A DNA stretch of 64,000 nucleotides, taken from assembly GCF_002159455.1 (NCBI RefSeq), contig NZ_NFIQ01000003.1, positions 1 to 64,000 on the forward strand, read 5' to 3'. The translations under genes were made by a program, and so were the position numbers. Below the pieces are notes generated by a model. The model worked only from the letters and a program-made list of their open reading frames with translations, was not told the origin of the DNA and ran no database searches. This DNA is from Flavonifractor sp. An306. Its GTDB lineage: Bacteria > Bacillota > Clostridia > Oscillospirales > Oscillospiraceae. Numbering within the stretch: the first letter of the stretch is position 1; every line of letters begins with the position of its first letter. Positions 20,359 through 28,725 of this stretch are shown here, one piece after another.

Positions 20359-21503
20359 GGCTGGCGGTGTGGGAGTGGCGGAAGCAGTTCCGCCTGCCCG
20401 CCCTGTGGGTGTTCGTGGGGCTGTGCCTGGTGTTCAACGGCCTGCTGCTGGCCGGTCCCTCCGCCCAGGATCGGGCCTTCTTCAACGACACCTCGGCGGA
20501 CGCCTCCCTCCTGGGCCAGCGGGTGGACGTGGAGTTCCTGGCGGGTCTGGACACCCTTCCGGACACCGAGAACCGGGCGCTTCTGCGCCTTTCTGTAACA
20601 GGGCTGGAGAACACTCTGGAGGGCTACGACACCGGGGAGCTGACCGACTTTTACCAGAATCTGATGGAGGGGGACCCCCTGGCTCAGAGCTGGATGGCCT
20701 GGAAGTACGATCTGCTCCAGGCCCGGGTGGATCACCTGGCCCAGACCGGCGCGGCCCTGGACCTGTACGCGGGCCCCATCACCTATAACAGCCATCAGTA
20801 TCTCTACGACACCCTGTTCCGGGCCGTTGTGGCCGAGAGCATCTTATTGGGCCTGCTGTGCGCCCTCTATCTGGTGGGGTATGAGGGCATGAGCGGCACC
20901 CGATCCCTGACCTGCGCCAGCCGAACAGGACGAAGGCTGTGGCGAAGCAAGACTCTGGCCGCTCTGGCCGCCGCTTTGGGGCTGTATGCCCTGCTGGCGC
21001 TGCTCACTCTGGGGCCCTATCTGCTCCTGTGGGACTACGGCGGTATCTGGTCAGCCAGCGTGTCCAGCCAGTTCAACTATTTGGTGGATATGCTCTACTC
21101 CCGCCCCTTCCTCACCTGGGCGGATTTCACTGTGGGGAGCTATTTTGCCGCCATGGTGGTGGCCGGAGGGGCGCTGGTAGCGGTCTTTACCCTGATCGGA
21201 ACCGTGGCGGGCCTGCTGGTCGGGAATACTTACGGGGCGGCCATCGCGGCGGCGGCCCTGTGCGCTCTGATAATCGGCCTGTCCTCTCTCCTGGTCAACA
21301 GCCTGGGCCTGTGGTGGGCCTATCTGCTCACCACCTTTTCCCCGGCCCATCTGTGGCTGGCCATCAACGGCTGGTTCACCGAACTGGGGCAGGGAGGGCT
21401 GGTGCCCTGGCAGGAGACAGTGGGTCTGACCCTCAACCTGCTGGTGTGGGGCGGCTTTACCCTGCTGGCCCTGAGGCGGTTCGGAAGAAAGGACGTGGCG
21501 TGA
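20355..21503 (+). CDS. ABC-2-type permease
   Basis: The 382-residue membrane protein has one N-terminal TM segment, a large extracellular loop of about 130 residues (roughly 35-165), then about five TM segments. This is the topology of ABC-2-type exporter permeases. No close named family is recognised. The start overlaps the ATPase stop by four bases, and the next permease begins directly after its stop, so the two permeases probably form a heterodimer with the ATPase. Confidence 0.85.
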   Translation: MRLAVWEWRKQFRLPALWVFVGLCLVFNGLLLAGPSAQDRAFFNDTSADASLLGQRVDVEFLAGLDTLPDTENRALLRLSVTGLENTLEGYDTGELTDFYQNLMEGDPLAQSWMAWKYDLLQARVDHLAQTGAALDLYAGPITYNSHQYLYDTLFRAVVAESILLGLLCALYLVGYEGMSGTRSLTCASRTGRRLWRSKTLAALAAALGLYALLALLTLGPYLLLWDYGGIWSASVSSQFNYLVDMLYSRPFLTWADFTVGSYFAAMVVAGGALVAVFTLIGTVAGLLVGNTYGAAIAAAALCALIIGLSSLLVNSLGLWWAYLLTTFSPAHLWLAINGWFTELGQGGLVPWQETVGLTLNLLVWGGFTLLALRRFGRKDVA

Positions 21504-22679
21504 ATGGCTCTGCTGAAATGGGAACTGAAAAAAATCTGGCGGCCCGGCCTGCTGCTGGCCATCGCCCTTATCGGCCTTGTGTTTTATGACGCGCGGCCCG
21601 GATTTTATCTGGAACACTTCTGGAATGCAAGCGACTTGCGGCTCTCCGCCGGCTGGCTGGAAGCCTACGGCACCACCATGGAGCCGGAGGAGCGGGCTCA
21701 GCTGGACGGCCAGCTGGCGGAGCTGGAGGCGGAGTTCGCCCAACAGGTAGCGGAGATCCCCGGCGCGGCGGAGGCGGGGATCTCCGATTATGAGAGTTAC
21801 CTGGACTGGGATGCGGCCCACCAAACTGGCCTGACAGAGGAAGATCACCAACTGGGCTTTGCGTTCTACTCCAATACCAATATGAACATGGTGGAGTCGC
21901 TGATGGAGTTTATGGAGAACTATGACACCCTGGCGGAGGGGGAGGAGCCGGAGATCTGGGGCGGCTGGGTGGGGGAGTATTCTCCTGCCCACCAGCCCAG
22001 CATCCGGCGGGTGGAGGAAGTGAGAGCAGCGGGTGTTTTCGGGTTCCTGCCCTCAGCCGCCATCAACTCCGCTGACAACTTCTTTCACTACTTCGCCATC
22101 TGGTGCGTATTCAGCGCGGTGCTGCTGCTCTCTCCCACTCTGGTGCGGGACGCCCTCCGCCGCACCAGAGCCATGCAGTGGACTTCCCGCCGGGGACGGG
22201 GGGTGCTGAACGCCCAGATGGGGGCGGCCCTGCTGTCCGGGGTGCTGCTCACTCTGCTCAACTGCGCCGTCTATCTGGGCCCCTTCCTGGCAACCGGCGC
22301 CCTGCGGTTTTGGGACTGCTCCCTGGTCAGCGTATGGAACGCTGAATTTCCCTGGTTCGACTGGACCTACGGCCAGTATCTGCTGGCCCTGCTGGGGCTC
22401 ACCTTTCTGCTGACCCTGGCGGCCTCCGGGTTCACGGTGGTGCTCTCCCAGTTCAGTGCCAGCTATGTGGCGATGCTCCTCAAGGCCATTCCCCTGATCT
22501 TCGTGCTGTGCTGGGGCGTGGTGCCCTGGCTTATGGCGGGGGCGGGGCTGTTCTCCGGCCGCCCCGTCCGGCTCACCGGCCTGCCGGGCACGGAGTTTAT
22601 CTGCGTGGTTTTGGTCGTTCTGCTGGCCCTGGCGCTGTGCGTCCTGACCCTCCGCCGCCAGCGGCGTGCGGAACTGTAG
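21504..22679 (+). CDS. ABC-2-type permease, second subunit
   Basis: The 391-residue membrane protein has the same layout as the preceding one: a TM helix at about 12-28, a long extracytoplasmic region to about residue 190, and then six hydrophobic segments. It is probably the second half of a heteromeric ABC-2 exporter. The ATG abuts the upstream stop codon. A strong terminator lies 10 bp downstream and closes the ECF-ABC operon. Confidence 0.85.
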   Translation: MALLKWELKKIWRPGLLLAIALIGLVFYDARPGFYLEHFWNASDLRLSAGWLEAYGTTMEPEERAQLDGQLAELEAEFAQQVAEIPGAAEAGISDYESYLDWDAAHQTGLTEEDHQLGFAFYSNTNMNMVESLMEFMENYDTLAEGEEPEIWGGWVGEYSPAHQPSIRRVEEVRAAGVFGFLPSAAINSADNFFHYFAIWCVFSAVLLLSPTLVRDALRRTRAMQWTSRRGRGVLNAQMGAALLSGVLLTLLNCAVYLGPFLATGALRFWDCSLVSVWNAEFPWFDWTYGQYLLALLGLTFLLTLAASGFTVVLSQFSASYVAMLLKAIPLIFVLCWGVVPWLMAGAGLFSGRPVRLTGLPGTEFICVVLVVLLALALCVLTLRRQRRAEL

Positions 22680-22688
22680 ACAGGTAGA

Positions 22689-22734
22689 CCATGCCCCGGC
22701 TCGATTGCATCGAGCCGGGGCATGGTTTTGTTTT
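22689..22734 (+). terminator. intrinsic terminator of the ECF-ABC operon
   Basis: Perfect 17-bp stem with a 3-nt loop (22689-22725), followed by TTTTGTTTT. It lies between convergent genes and overlaps the stop of the minus-strand cotransporter gene. Only the plus strand has a T tract. Confidence 0.93.
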
Positions 22735-24523
22735 ATGGGTCCACAGGACTTTGAGCGATGGGTGTAAAATACTTTTCCCGGTACTGGCCAAACAGCCGGT
22801 CAAACTCCGGGTTGGAGCCGCCGTGGTGGAGATCCCGCATATAGGCGTGGGTGTCAATGCGGATTTTGTCATCCTTGGAGGCAGTCTGACGCACGATGCG
22901 CAGGGCCACGTTGGAGCAGTGGTCGGAGATGCGCTCCAGGTTGATAAGCAGTTCCAGGAATTGGGTGCCCAGTTCTACCGTACAGGCTCCAGTTTTCAGC
23001 CGCTCCACATGGCGGTTCTTCAAGGTGTCGGCCATCAGGTCAACCACCTCTTCCAGCGGCTCCACCTGGACGGCCAGTACACGCTGGCGGCTCTGGTAGC
23101 AGGCGATGGTCTTGTCCAGGGTCTCGCCCACGGCAGCGGTGAGCTGTTCCAGCTCGCCCTTGGCCTCGGGGGAGAAGGAGATCCCCCGGTTGTAGAGCAC
23201 CGTGGCGCTCTCCGAAACATTGACGGCATAGTCGCCGATGCGCTCAAAGTCGGACAGGGTGTGGAGCAGCTCGGATACCTTGGTACTCTCCTCCTGGGTG
23301 AGAGCCCGGTCGGTGAGCTTGACCAGGTAGTTGTCCAGCAGCTCCTCCAGCTTGTCCAGCGCCACCTCGGTTTCGTTGAGCCGTTCCAGTTTTTTGGGGT
23401 CGTACTTGTTCAGCAGCTCTACCGACAGCAGGAAATTGTCCCGGGAGAACTCGCCCATCTGCACCACCGCGTCGTGGGCCTTTTCCAGGGCCAGGGAGGG
23501 GGAGGACAGGAACCGGTCGTCCAGCACGGACAGCTCCCGCTCCTCCGCGTCGCCGGGGACCACCAGCTTGACCAGCTTGACCAGCTGGCGGTTGAAGGGG
23601 AGCAGCAGCGCGGTGCAGGCCACATTGAAGGCCAGGTGCAGGTTGGCAATGGAATTCATGCTCATGGTGTTGGCCCAGAAGGGGAAGTGGAACAGGGCGT
23701 TGCCCGCGTAGAGCACCACCAGGAAAAAGACGGACCCGATGATATTGAAGAACAGATGGATCATGGCGGTGCGCTTGGCGTTGCGGGAGGCGCCGATAGA
23801 GGAGATAAGGGCGGTAATGCAGGTGCCGATGTTCTGGCCCATGATCAGCGGCATGGCGATATGGAAGGTGACCACGCCGGTGGTGCTGATGGCCTGCAGG
23901 ATGCCCATGGAGGCGGAGGAGGACTGGAGCAGGGCGGTGATCAGCGCTCCTACCGCCACGCCCAGGAAGGGGTTGGAGAAGGCGGTGAACACCGCCTGGA
24001 ACTCCGGCAGCTCCTGCAGGGGGGCCACCGCGGTGGACATGGTGTTCATGCCGATAAACAGCAGGCCCAGACCCAGGATAATCTGCCCGATGGTCTGTTT
24101 GTGTCCGCCTTTGATGAACATATAAAAGACAATGCCGATCACGGCCAGGATGGGCCCCAGGAAGGAGGGCTTGAGGAACATCAGCACGATGTTGTCCGAG
24201 GAGATATCCCCCAAACTGAGCAGCTGGGCGGTAACGGTAGTGCCGATATTGGCGCCCATGATGATACCCACCGTCTGCTCCAGCTTCATGATGCCGGCGT
24301 TGACGAAGCCCACGCACATGACGGTGGTGGCCGCCGAGCTCTGGATGAGACCGGTAACCACGGCGCCCAGCAGCACGCCCTTCAGCACGTTGCTGGTCAG
24401 CCGCTCCAGAATCTGTTCCAGCCGTCCGCTGGACAGCTTTTCCAGACCGTCGGTCATGGTGGACATACCAAACAGGAAGGTGGCCACAGCGCCCAATACG
24501 GCGATGATATTCCCTAATTCCAC
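22733..24523 (-). CDS. Na/phosphate cotransporter with PhoU domain (NptA/YjbB type)
   Basis: This is a sodium:phosphate symporter-like protein of the PNaS family. Two inverted repeats each carry the QSS motif (GLIQSSAATTV and ALLQSSSASMG), followed by a C-terminal PhoU-like helical region (about residues 330-540) with ISDHCSNVA. It would move phosphate across the membrane. Family members of this bacterial type are thought to act in phosphate efflux or balance. The start is read as GTG 24523 (VELGNIIAVLG), because GGGGGAG lies a few bases upstream and the family starts this way. An in-frame TTG at 24553 would add ten residues. It has its own promoter at 24588-24616. Confidence 0.9.
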   Translation of the reverse strand: MELGNIIAVLGAVATFLFGMSTMTDGLEKLSSGRLEQILERLTSNVLKGVLLGAVVTGLIQSSAATTVMCVGFVNAGIMKLEQTVGIIMGANIGTTVTAQLLSLGDISSDNIVLMFLKPSFLGPILAVIGIVFYMFIKGGHKQTIGQIILGLGLLFIGMNTMSTAVAPLQELPEFQAVFTAFSNPFLGVAVGALITALLQSSSASMGILQAISTTGVVTFHIAMPLIMGQNIGTCITALISSIGASRNAKRTAMIHLFFNIIGSVFFLVVLYAGNALFHFPFWANTMSMNSIANLHLAFNVACTALLLPFNRQLVKLVKLVVPGDAEERELSVLDDRFLSSPSLALEKAHDAVVQMGEFSRDNFLLSVELLNKYDPKKLERLNETEVALDKLEELLDNYLVKLTDRALTQEESTKVSELLHTLSDFERIGDYAVNVSESATVLYNRGISFSPEAKGELEQLTAAVGETLDKTIACYQSRQRVLAVQVEPLEEVVDLMADTLKNRHVERLKTGACTVELGTQFLELLINLERISDHCSNVALRIVRQTASKDDKIRIDTHAYMRDLHHGGSNPEFDRLFGQYREKYFTPIAQSPVDP

Positions 24524-24587
24524 AATACTCCCCCAAATCCGGCCCACGGCCAAGGGTTTGTCTCTGTACGGACTACACGTTATTTTT

Positions 24588-24616
24588 ATTATATCGCTCC
24601 AGCCTGACTTCGTAAA
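24588..24616 (-). promoter_or_regulatory. promoter of the Na/phosphate cotransporter gene
   Basis: On the minus strand, TTTACG (24611-24616), 17 nt, TATAAT (24588-24593). Confidence 0.7.
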
Positions 24617-24673
24617 TGGCGGTGGAGGTTTTTCGGGAAATTTGGCGGTTATGCCAAAAGTGGAAGGAGATTT

Positions 24674-26103
24674 TTAGATGAAATTTTTATGCGGAACAGC
24701 GGAGGGACCGGGGGTCCGGCGCAGGGAGCGGTAGGTGCGTGCGAGGACCACGGCGGAGAATAGGAAGGTGAGCAGGTCGGACACCGGCATGGAGTACAGC
24801 ACGCCATCCAGCCCGAAAAAGCGGGGGAGCAGCAGAGAAAAGCCCACGCCGAAGACGACCTCCCGCACCATGGACAAAGCGGTGGAGAGAAAGGATTTGC
24901 CCAGGGCCTGCAGATAGATGAAGGCGGCCTTGTTTACGGTGGCCAGCACCATCATACACAGATAGACCCGGAAACAGCGCACGGCGAACTGGGTGTAGTA
25001 GGGGCTTTCGTTGGCCGCGCCGAACAGGCCGATGAGCGGTTGGGGGAAGAGCTCCACCACCAGCAGAGCGGCAAATCCTACCGCCGCCTCCGCCGCCAGC
25101 AGGCGGGTCAAAAGGCCGGCGGCCCGATCCCGGCGCTCCGCCCCCAGGTTGTAGCCAATGATGGGGATACACCCCGCCGCCATACCCACGGCCACCGAAA
25201 TGACGATCTGGAAAAATTTCATCACGATGCCCAGCACCGCCAAGGGGATTTGGGCGTACTGGCTCTGGGAGAAAATGGGGTCCAGCCCGCCGTATTTCAG
25301 GGTCATGTTCTGCATGGCGGCCATGGCGGCCACCAGGGAGATCTGGGAGAGAAAGCTGCAGATGCCCAGGGGGATGTAGCGCTTGACCAGGGAACCGTGG
25401 AAACGGAAGCAGGAGCCCTCCAGACGGACGGATTTCATATGGCGCAGATACCAGACGGACAGTAGGGCGGTGAGGATCTGGCCCAGAATAGTGGCCAGAG
25501 CGGCCCCCATCATGCCCCAGCGGAAGCCGAAGATAAACACTGGGTCCAGAATCAGATTGACCACCGCCCCCGCCAGGGTGGAGGCCATGGCAAACCTGGG
25601 ACTGCCGTCGGAGCGGATGATGGGATTCATGGCCTGCCCAAACATATAGAAGGGGATGCCCAGGGTGATCCAGAAGAAGTATTCCCGGGCACAGGCATAG
25701 GTCTCCGGGTGACCTGGCCGCCGAACAGGGTCAGAATCTGCTGGGAGAAGAGCAGATAACACACAGTCAGGATGACGCCCAGCAGTATGCTGAGCAGGAC
25801 GGCGCTGCCGATGCTGTTTCGGGCCCGTTGAGTCTGGCCGGAGCCCAGGCTGATGCTGACAAAGGCGCAGCAGCCGTCACCGATCATCACCGCCAGAGCC
25901 AGTGCCACCACTGTCAGGGGAAACACCACCGTATTGGCGGCGTTGCCGTAGGAGCCCAGATAGCTGGCGTTGGCAATGAAGATTTGATCCACGATGTTGT
26001 ACAGGGCGGCCACCAATAGGGAGATGATACAGGGAATGGCGTACCGCCGCATCAGCCTGCCGATAGGCTCCGTGATCAGATAGCTGTTGGACTGTTCCTG
26101 CAT
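24674..26103 (-). pseudogene. MATE-family multidrug exporter, frameshifted
   Basis: Two overlapping reading frames together give a full-length MATE (Na- or proton-coupled multidrug/toxin extrusion) protein of about 475 residues. The first frame (26103 to about 25708) begins MQEQSNSYLITEPIGRLMRR and runs to LFGGQVT. The second continues ETYACAREYFFWITLGIPFY to the end at 24674. The join needs one extra base in a C run: the sequence reads ACCCGGAG where ACCCCGGAG would restore frame, near 25706-25709. All other parts look intact, so it is either a recent inactivation or a base-call error in a homopolymer. AAGGAGG precedes the ATG at 26103. Confidence 0.85.
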
Positions 26104-26130
26104 GGGATGCAGCCTCCTTATTTGTCAGAT

Positions 26131-26181
26131 AAAGAAAAAGCGTGTGGCCGAAAGCTGGATTTATGCCTTCGGCCACACGCT
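26131..26181 (-). terminator. hairpin plus T tract upstream of the MATE gene
   Basis: Perfect 14-bp stem (AGCGTGTGGCCGAA and complement) with a 15-nt loop, then TTTTTCTTT on the minus strand. It may terminate the SLH gene (stop at 26255). It also sits between the MATE promoter and the MATE ribosome site, so it could act as an attenuator. Confidence 0.85.
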
Positions 26182-26189
26182 GTATCTTT

Positions 26190-26218
26190 ATTATAAGGAA
26201 GTCGCGGCCCTTTTTCAA
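26190..26218 (-). promoter_or_regulatory. promoter of the MATE gene
   Basis: On the minus strand, TTGAAA (26213-26218), 17 nt, TATAAT (26190-26195). Transcription would begin at the foot of the hairpin at 26139-26181. Confidence 0.75.
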
Positions 26219-26254
26219 AGGGCGTTTTTCACAAAACTGAGGCGGTTTTCTCCG

Positions 26255-28360
26255 TCAGTCTGCGCTGGGCGCAATGGTATAGCCGCTCAGGTCAATGGTA
26301 AAGGTGCAGGTAGCCACCACATTGTCCTGGCCGCCGTCGCTCTCCAGGAAGTGCAGGGTGTACTGGTAGAGGCCGTCGTCGGTCATCACATACTGACCCT
26401 CCTGCTGGGTGGCAAACACGGCGCCCCACTTGAAGAAATAGTGGGTGCTGTCCTTGGTCCACCAGCCGGAGCCGGACTGGGCGTCGGTCTCGCTGGAGAT
26501 GCTCCAGGTGTTGAGGGCCCCGCCGTTGATGGAGCGGGCGATCTTGTCGAACTTCAGGGTGCCGTCTCCCAAGGCCTGGGGCACGGCGTAATAGACGGTG
26601 TACTCGCCGCCGCCGCCCATACCCTGGACCTGCTCCTGGCTCAGCTCGCCGGAGCCGCCGCTCTGCACCAGGGCGGTGCTGGCGTCAAAGGACAGACCTT
26701 CGGCGGAGGACTCCACCCCGGCGGGCAGCTCGTGGGTGGACACCGTCACGCCCTCCAGCTCCACAGCGGGGGTCTTGACCCCGGACAGGTCCACCTCATA
26801 CCGGACAGGCTCGCTCTCCTCGCCCCACTGGAGGGTAATGTGGGTCTTGGGGGAGATGGAGCTGGCGTTGATGAAAAACACCGCGTACTTGCCCTCCCCG
26901 ATGTCGGGGTTCTCGGTCAGCTCGGCGCTGTTGTCAGCGGTGGGGGAGGACTGGGTGGAGAAGGTGTAGCGGAAGGTCTCCTCGGCATACCCCTCGGGGG
27001 CCTCAAAGGCCACGCCTACCCAGGCGCCCTTGCCGGCTCCTTCGCTCTGGTGGATGGGCACCACGTCGTCGGTAGACAGGGCAATGCGGACGAAATCCTC
27101 GCCCTCCTTCTGGGTGGCCTGAGCGGTGACGGCGGGCAGCTCCTCCAGGGAGCCCTCGTGATCCACGGGGCGTACCCCCAGGATGCCGGAGACGGGCTTG
27201 TCCTCCTGGCTGCCGCCGGAGCCACCAGAGCCGCCCTGATCGCCGTCCTCAGAGCCGGTGACCTCATCCCCCTCGCTGTTGGTGGGGGGAGTCACGCCCT
27301 CGGCCACCTCCACGGAGGCGGGGCGGTTGCCGTCAATAACCACCTGGTCGGCCTGGACCCGGGCGGTGGAGATCACGCCCTGGTTGTCCACCTTTACGGC
27401 GGAGCGGGCGGTCAGGGTGTCCACGGAGGCGCCGTCGGCCACCGACACGGAGCAGTCCGCCCCGTCCACAGACAGCAGGGACACCTGGCAGTCAGCCCCC
27501 AGCTCCAGGGTGTTCTCCCCGCCGGCCAGATTCAGCTCGCCTTCCACTTTCACGCCGTCCAGGGAAAGGGCTGCGCCATTGGCGTCCACCAGCAGGTCGC
27601 CGTCCAGGGTGCTGTCCTTCACCGTCAGGTCGCCTGCGGCGGGAGCGGCCAGCACGTTGCCGTGGATCTGGGCGTTTTCCACCGTCACATTGGGGGCGGC
27701 CACCAGCAGGATGCCGTTGACCTCGCCGGTGATCACCGCGCCCTCCTCCTGGACGTACTGGGCCACGGAGTTATTGAGAATGGTGACGATGGAGCCACGG
27801 GTAATCTCCCGGTTCAGGGCCAGCTGGCCGCCGCCCACGCCATGGATGATACCCGCCTGGGCCATGGCGTCGATGTACCCGGCGGCCCAGTCGGCGGCCT
27901 GGTCGCCGTCTACAAACTCGCTCAGGTCGGGGTCCTGGCTGGGAGTCATCCGGATGGCCCGGGCGTACAGGACGGTGGCCCGCTGGCGGTCCATGGGCTC
28001 AGTGGCCCGGCAGTTTTTGCCGTCGCCCTGCAGGATACCGGCGGCGGTCAGGCGCAGGATGTAAGGGGCATACCACTCGTCCCCCTTCAGGTCGGCGTAG
28101 GGGTTGTCCACGGTCTCGGTATAGCCCAGGGTGCGGCAGAGCAGGGCCGCGAACTCGCCCACGGTCATGGCGTCGTCGGGACGCATGCCCCGGACGTCGC
28201 CCTCTACGATGCCGTAGCCGTGCCAACGCTCAAAGGCGGCCTGACTCCAGTGGCCGTCCAGTTCGGGCAGACTGGAGGTCTGCCGGGCGGCTGCGGCCGT
28301 TGGGACGGTCAGGGAGGCGGTGAGGGCCAGGGAAAGCAGGGCTGCGGGAATTTTACGCAT
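26255..28360 (-). CDS. SLH-domain surface protein with beta-helix-like stalk
   Basis: The 701-residue exported protein starts at ATG 28360 (AAAAGGAG upstream) with a signal peptide (residues 1-25, cleavage near AAAARQ). Three SLH repeats span about 30-210 and should anchor it to the cell wall. Residues about 215-375 form short imperfect repeats with alternating hydrophobic positions (VTVENAQIHGNVL, LTVKDSTLDGDLL), as in a parallel beta-helix. A low-complexity Gly/Ser/Asp linker (about 390-420) leads to a C-terminal region of about 290 residues I cannot assign. It is probably a surface protein. The ligand or substrate is unknown. A terminator follows 75 bp after the stop. Confidence 0.88.
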   Translation of the reverse strand: MRKIPAALLSLALTASLTVPTAAAARQTSSLPELDGHWSQAAFERWHGYGIVEGDVRGMRPDDAMTVGEFAALLCRTLGYTETVDNPYADLKGDEWYAPYILRLTAAGILQGDGKNCRATEPMDRQRATVLYARAIRMTPSQDPDLSEFVDGDQAADWAAGYIDAMAQAGIIHGVGGGQLALNREITRGSIVTILNNSVAQYVQEEGAVITGEVNGILLVAAPNVTVENAQIHGNVLAAPAAGDLTVKDSTLDGDLLVDANGAALSLDGVKVEGELNLAGGENTLELGADCQVSLLSVDGADCSVSVADGASVDTLTARSAVKVDNQGVISTARVQADQVVIDGNRPASVEVAEGVTPPTNSEGDEVTGSEDGDQGGSGGSGGSQEDKPVSGILGVRPVDHEGSLEELPAVTAQATQKEGEDFVRIALSTDDVVPIHQSEGAGKGAWVGVAFEAPEGYAEETFRYTFSTQSSPTADNSAELTENPDIGEGKYAVFFINASSISPKTHITLQWGEESEPVRYEVDLSGVKTPAVELEGVTVSTHELPAGVESSAEGLSFDASTALVQSGGSGELSQEQVQGMGGGGEYTVYYAVPQALGDGTLKFDKIARSINGGALNTWSISSETDAQSGSGWWTKDSTHYFFKWGAVFATQQEGQYVMTDDGLYQYTLHFLESDGGQDNVVATCTFTIDLSGYTIAPSAD

Positions 28361-28391
28361 GATGGTTCTCCTTTTTGTGCAAGTTTGCCCG

Positions 28392-28419
28392 AAAAAAGGG
28401 ACTCCCGTAGGGGAGCCCC
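28392..28419 (-). terminator. intrinsic terminator after copA
   Basis: Nine-bp stem (one G-U pair) with a 4-nt loop, followed by six T residues on the minus strand. It lies about 100 bp past the copA stop and 30 bp before the SLH gene start. Confidence 0.88.
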
Positions 28420-28460
28420 TTCCGCCGTCCGATCACAGCGGTCAACCGGGCTGTGAGGAT

Positions 28461-28489
28461 AGCATACCGGATAGATGGGAAATTTGCAA
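28461..28489 (-). promoter_or_regulatory. candidate promoter of the SLH gene
   Basis: On the minus strand, TTGCAA (28484-28489), 17 nt, TATGCT (28461-28466). It lies upstream of the terminator at 28392-28419, so transcripts from it must pass that hairpin to reach the SLH gene. Confidence 0.5.
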
Positions 28490-28518
28490 TGCAAAGGATC
28501 TGCCAGGTGAGGGAAGAT

Positions 28519-28725
28519 TTACGAGATGGAAACCACCTCATAGCCCGCCTGAACCACAGCGTCTTTCAGCACATCGTCGCTCACCGGGGCGTCCAGAGTG
28601 ACGGTGGCGGTCTTGGCCTCCAGATTCACGGTGGCGGAGACCCCGTCCAGAGCGTTGAGGGCCTTCTCCACGTGGGCCTGGCAGTGGGCGCACATCATAC
28701 CTTCAATTACCATTGTCTTTGTCAT
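28519..28725 (-). other. possible internal CopZ-like translation start within copA
   Basis: An in-frame ATG (28723-28725), 9 nt after AAAGGAAG, would give a free 68-residue copper chaperone ([15 protein letters not shown]) identical to the C-terminal domain of CopA. The length and start match a stand-alone CopZ. Whether it is used cannot be told from the sequence. Confidence 0.4.

Noticed and set aside
24641-24658. TTTGGC / GCCAAA hairpin after the MATE gene as a terminator
   Set aside because: The stem is only 6 bp and the T tract is short, too weak to call.
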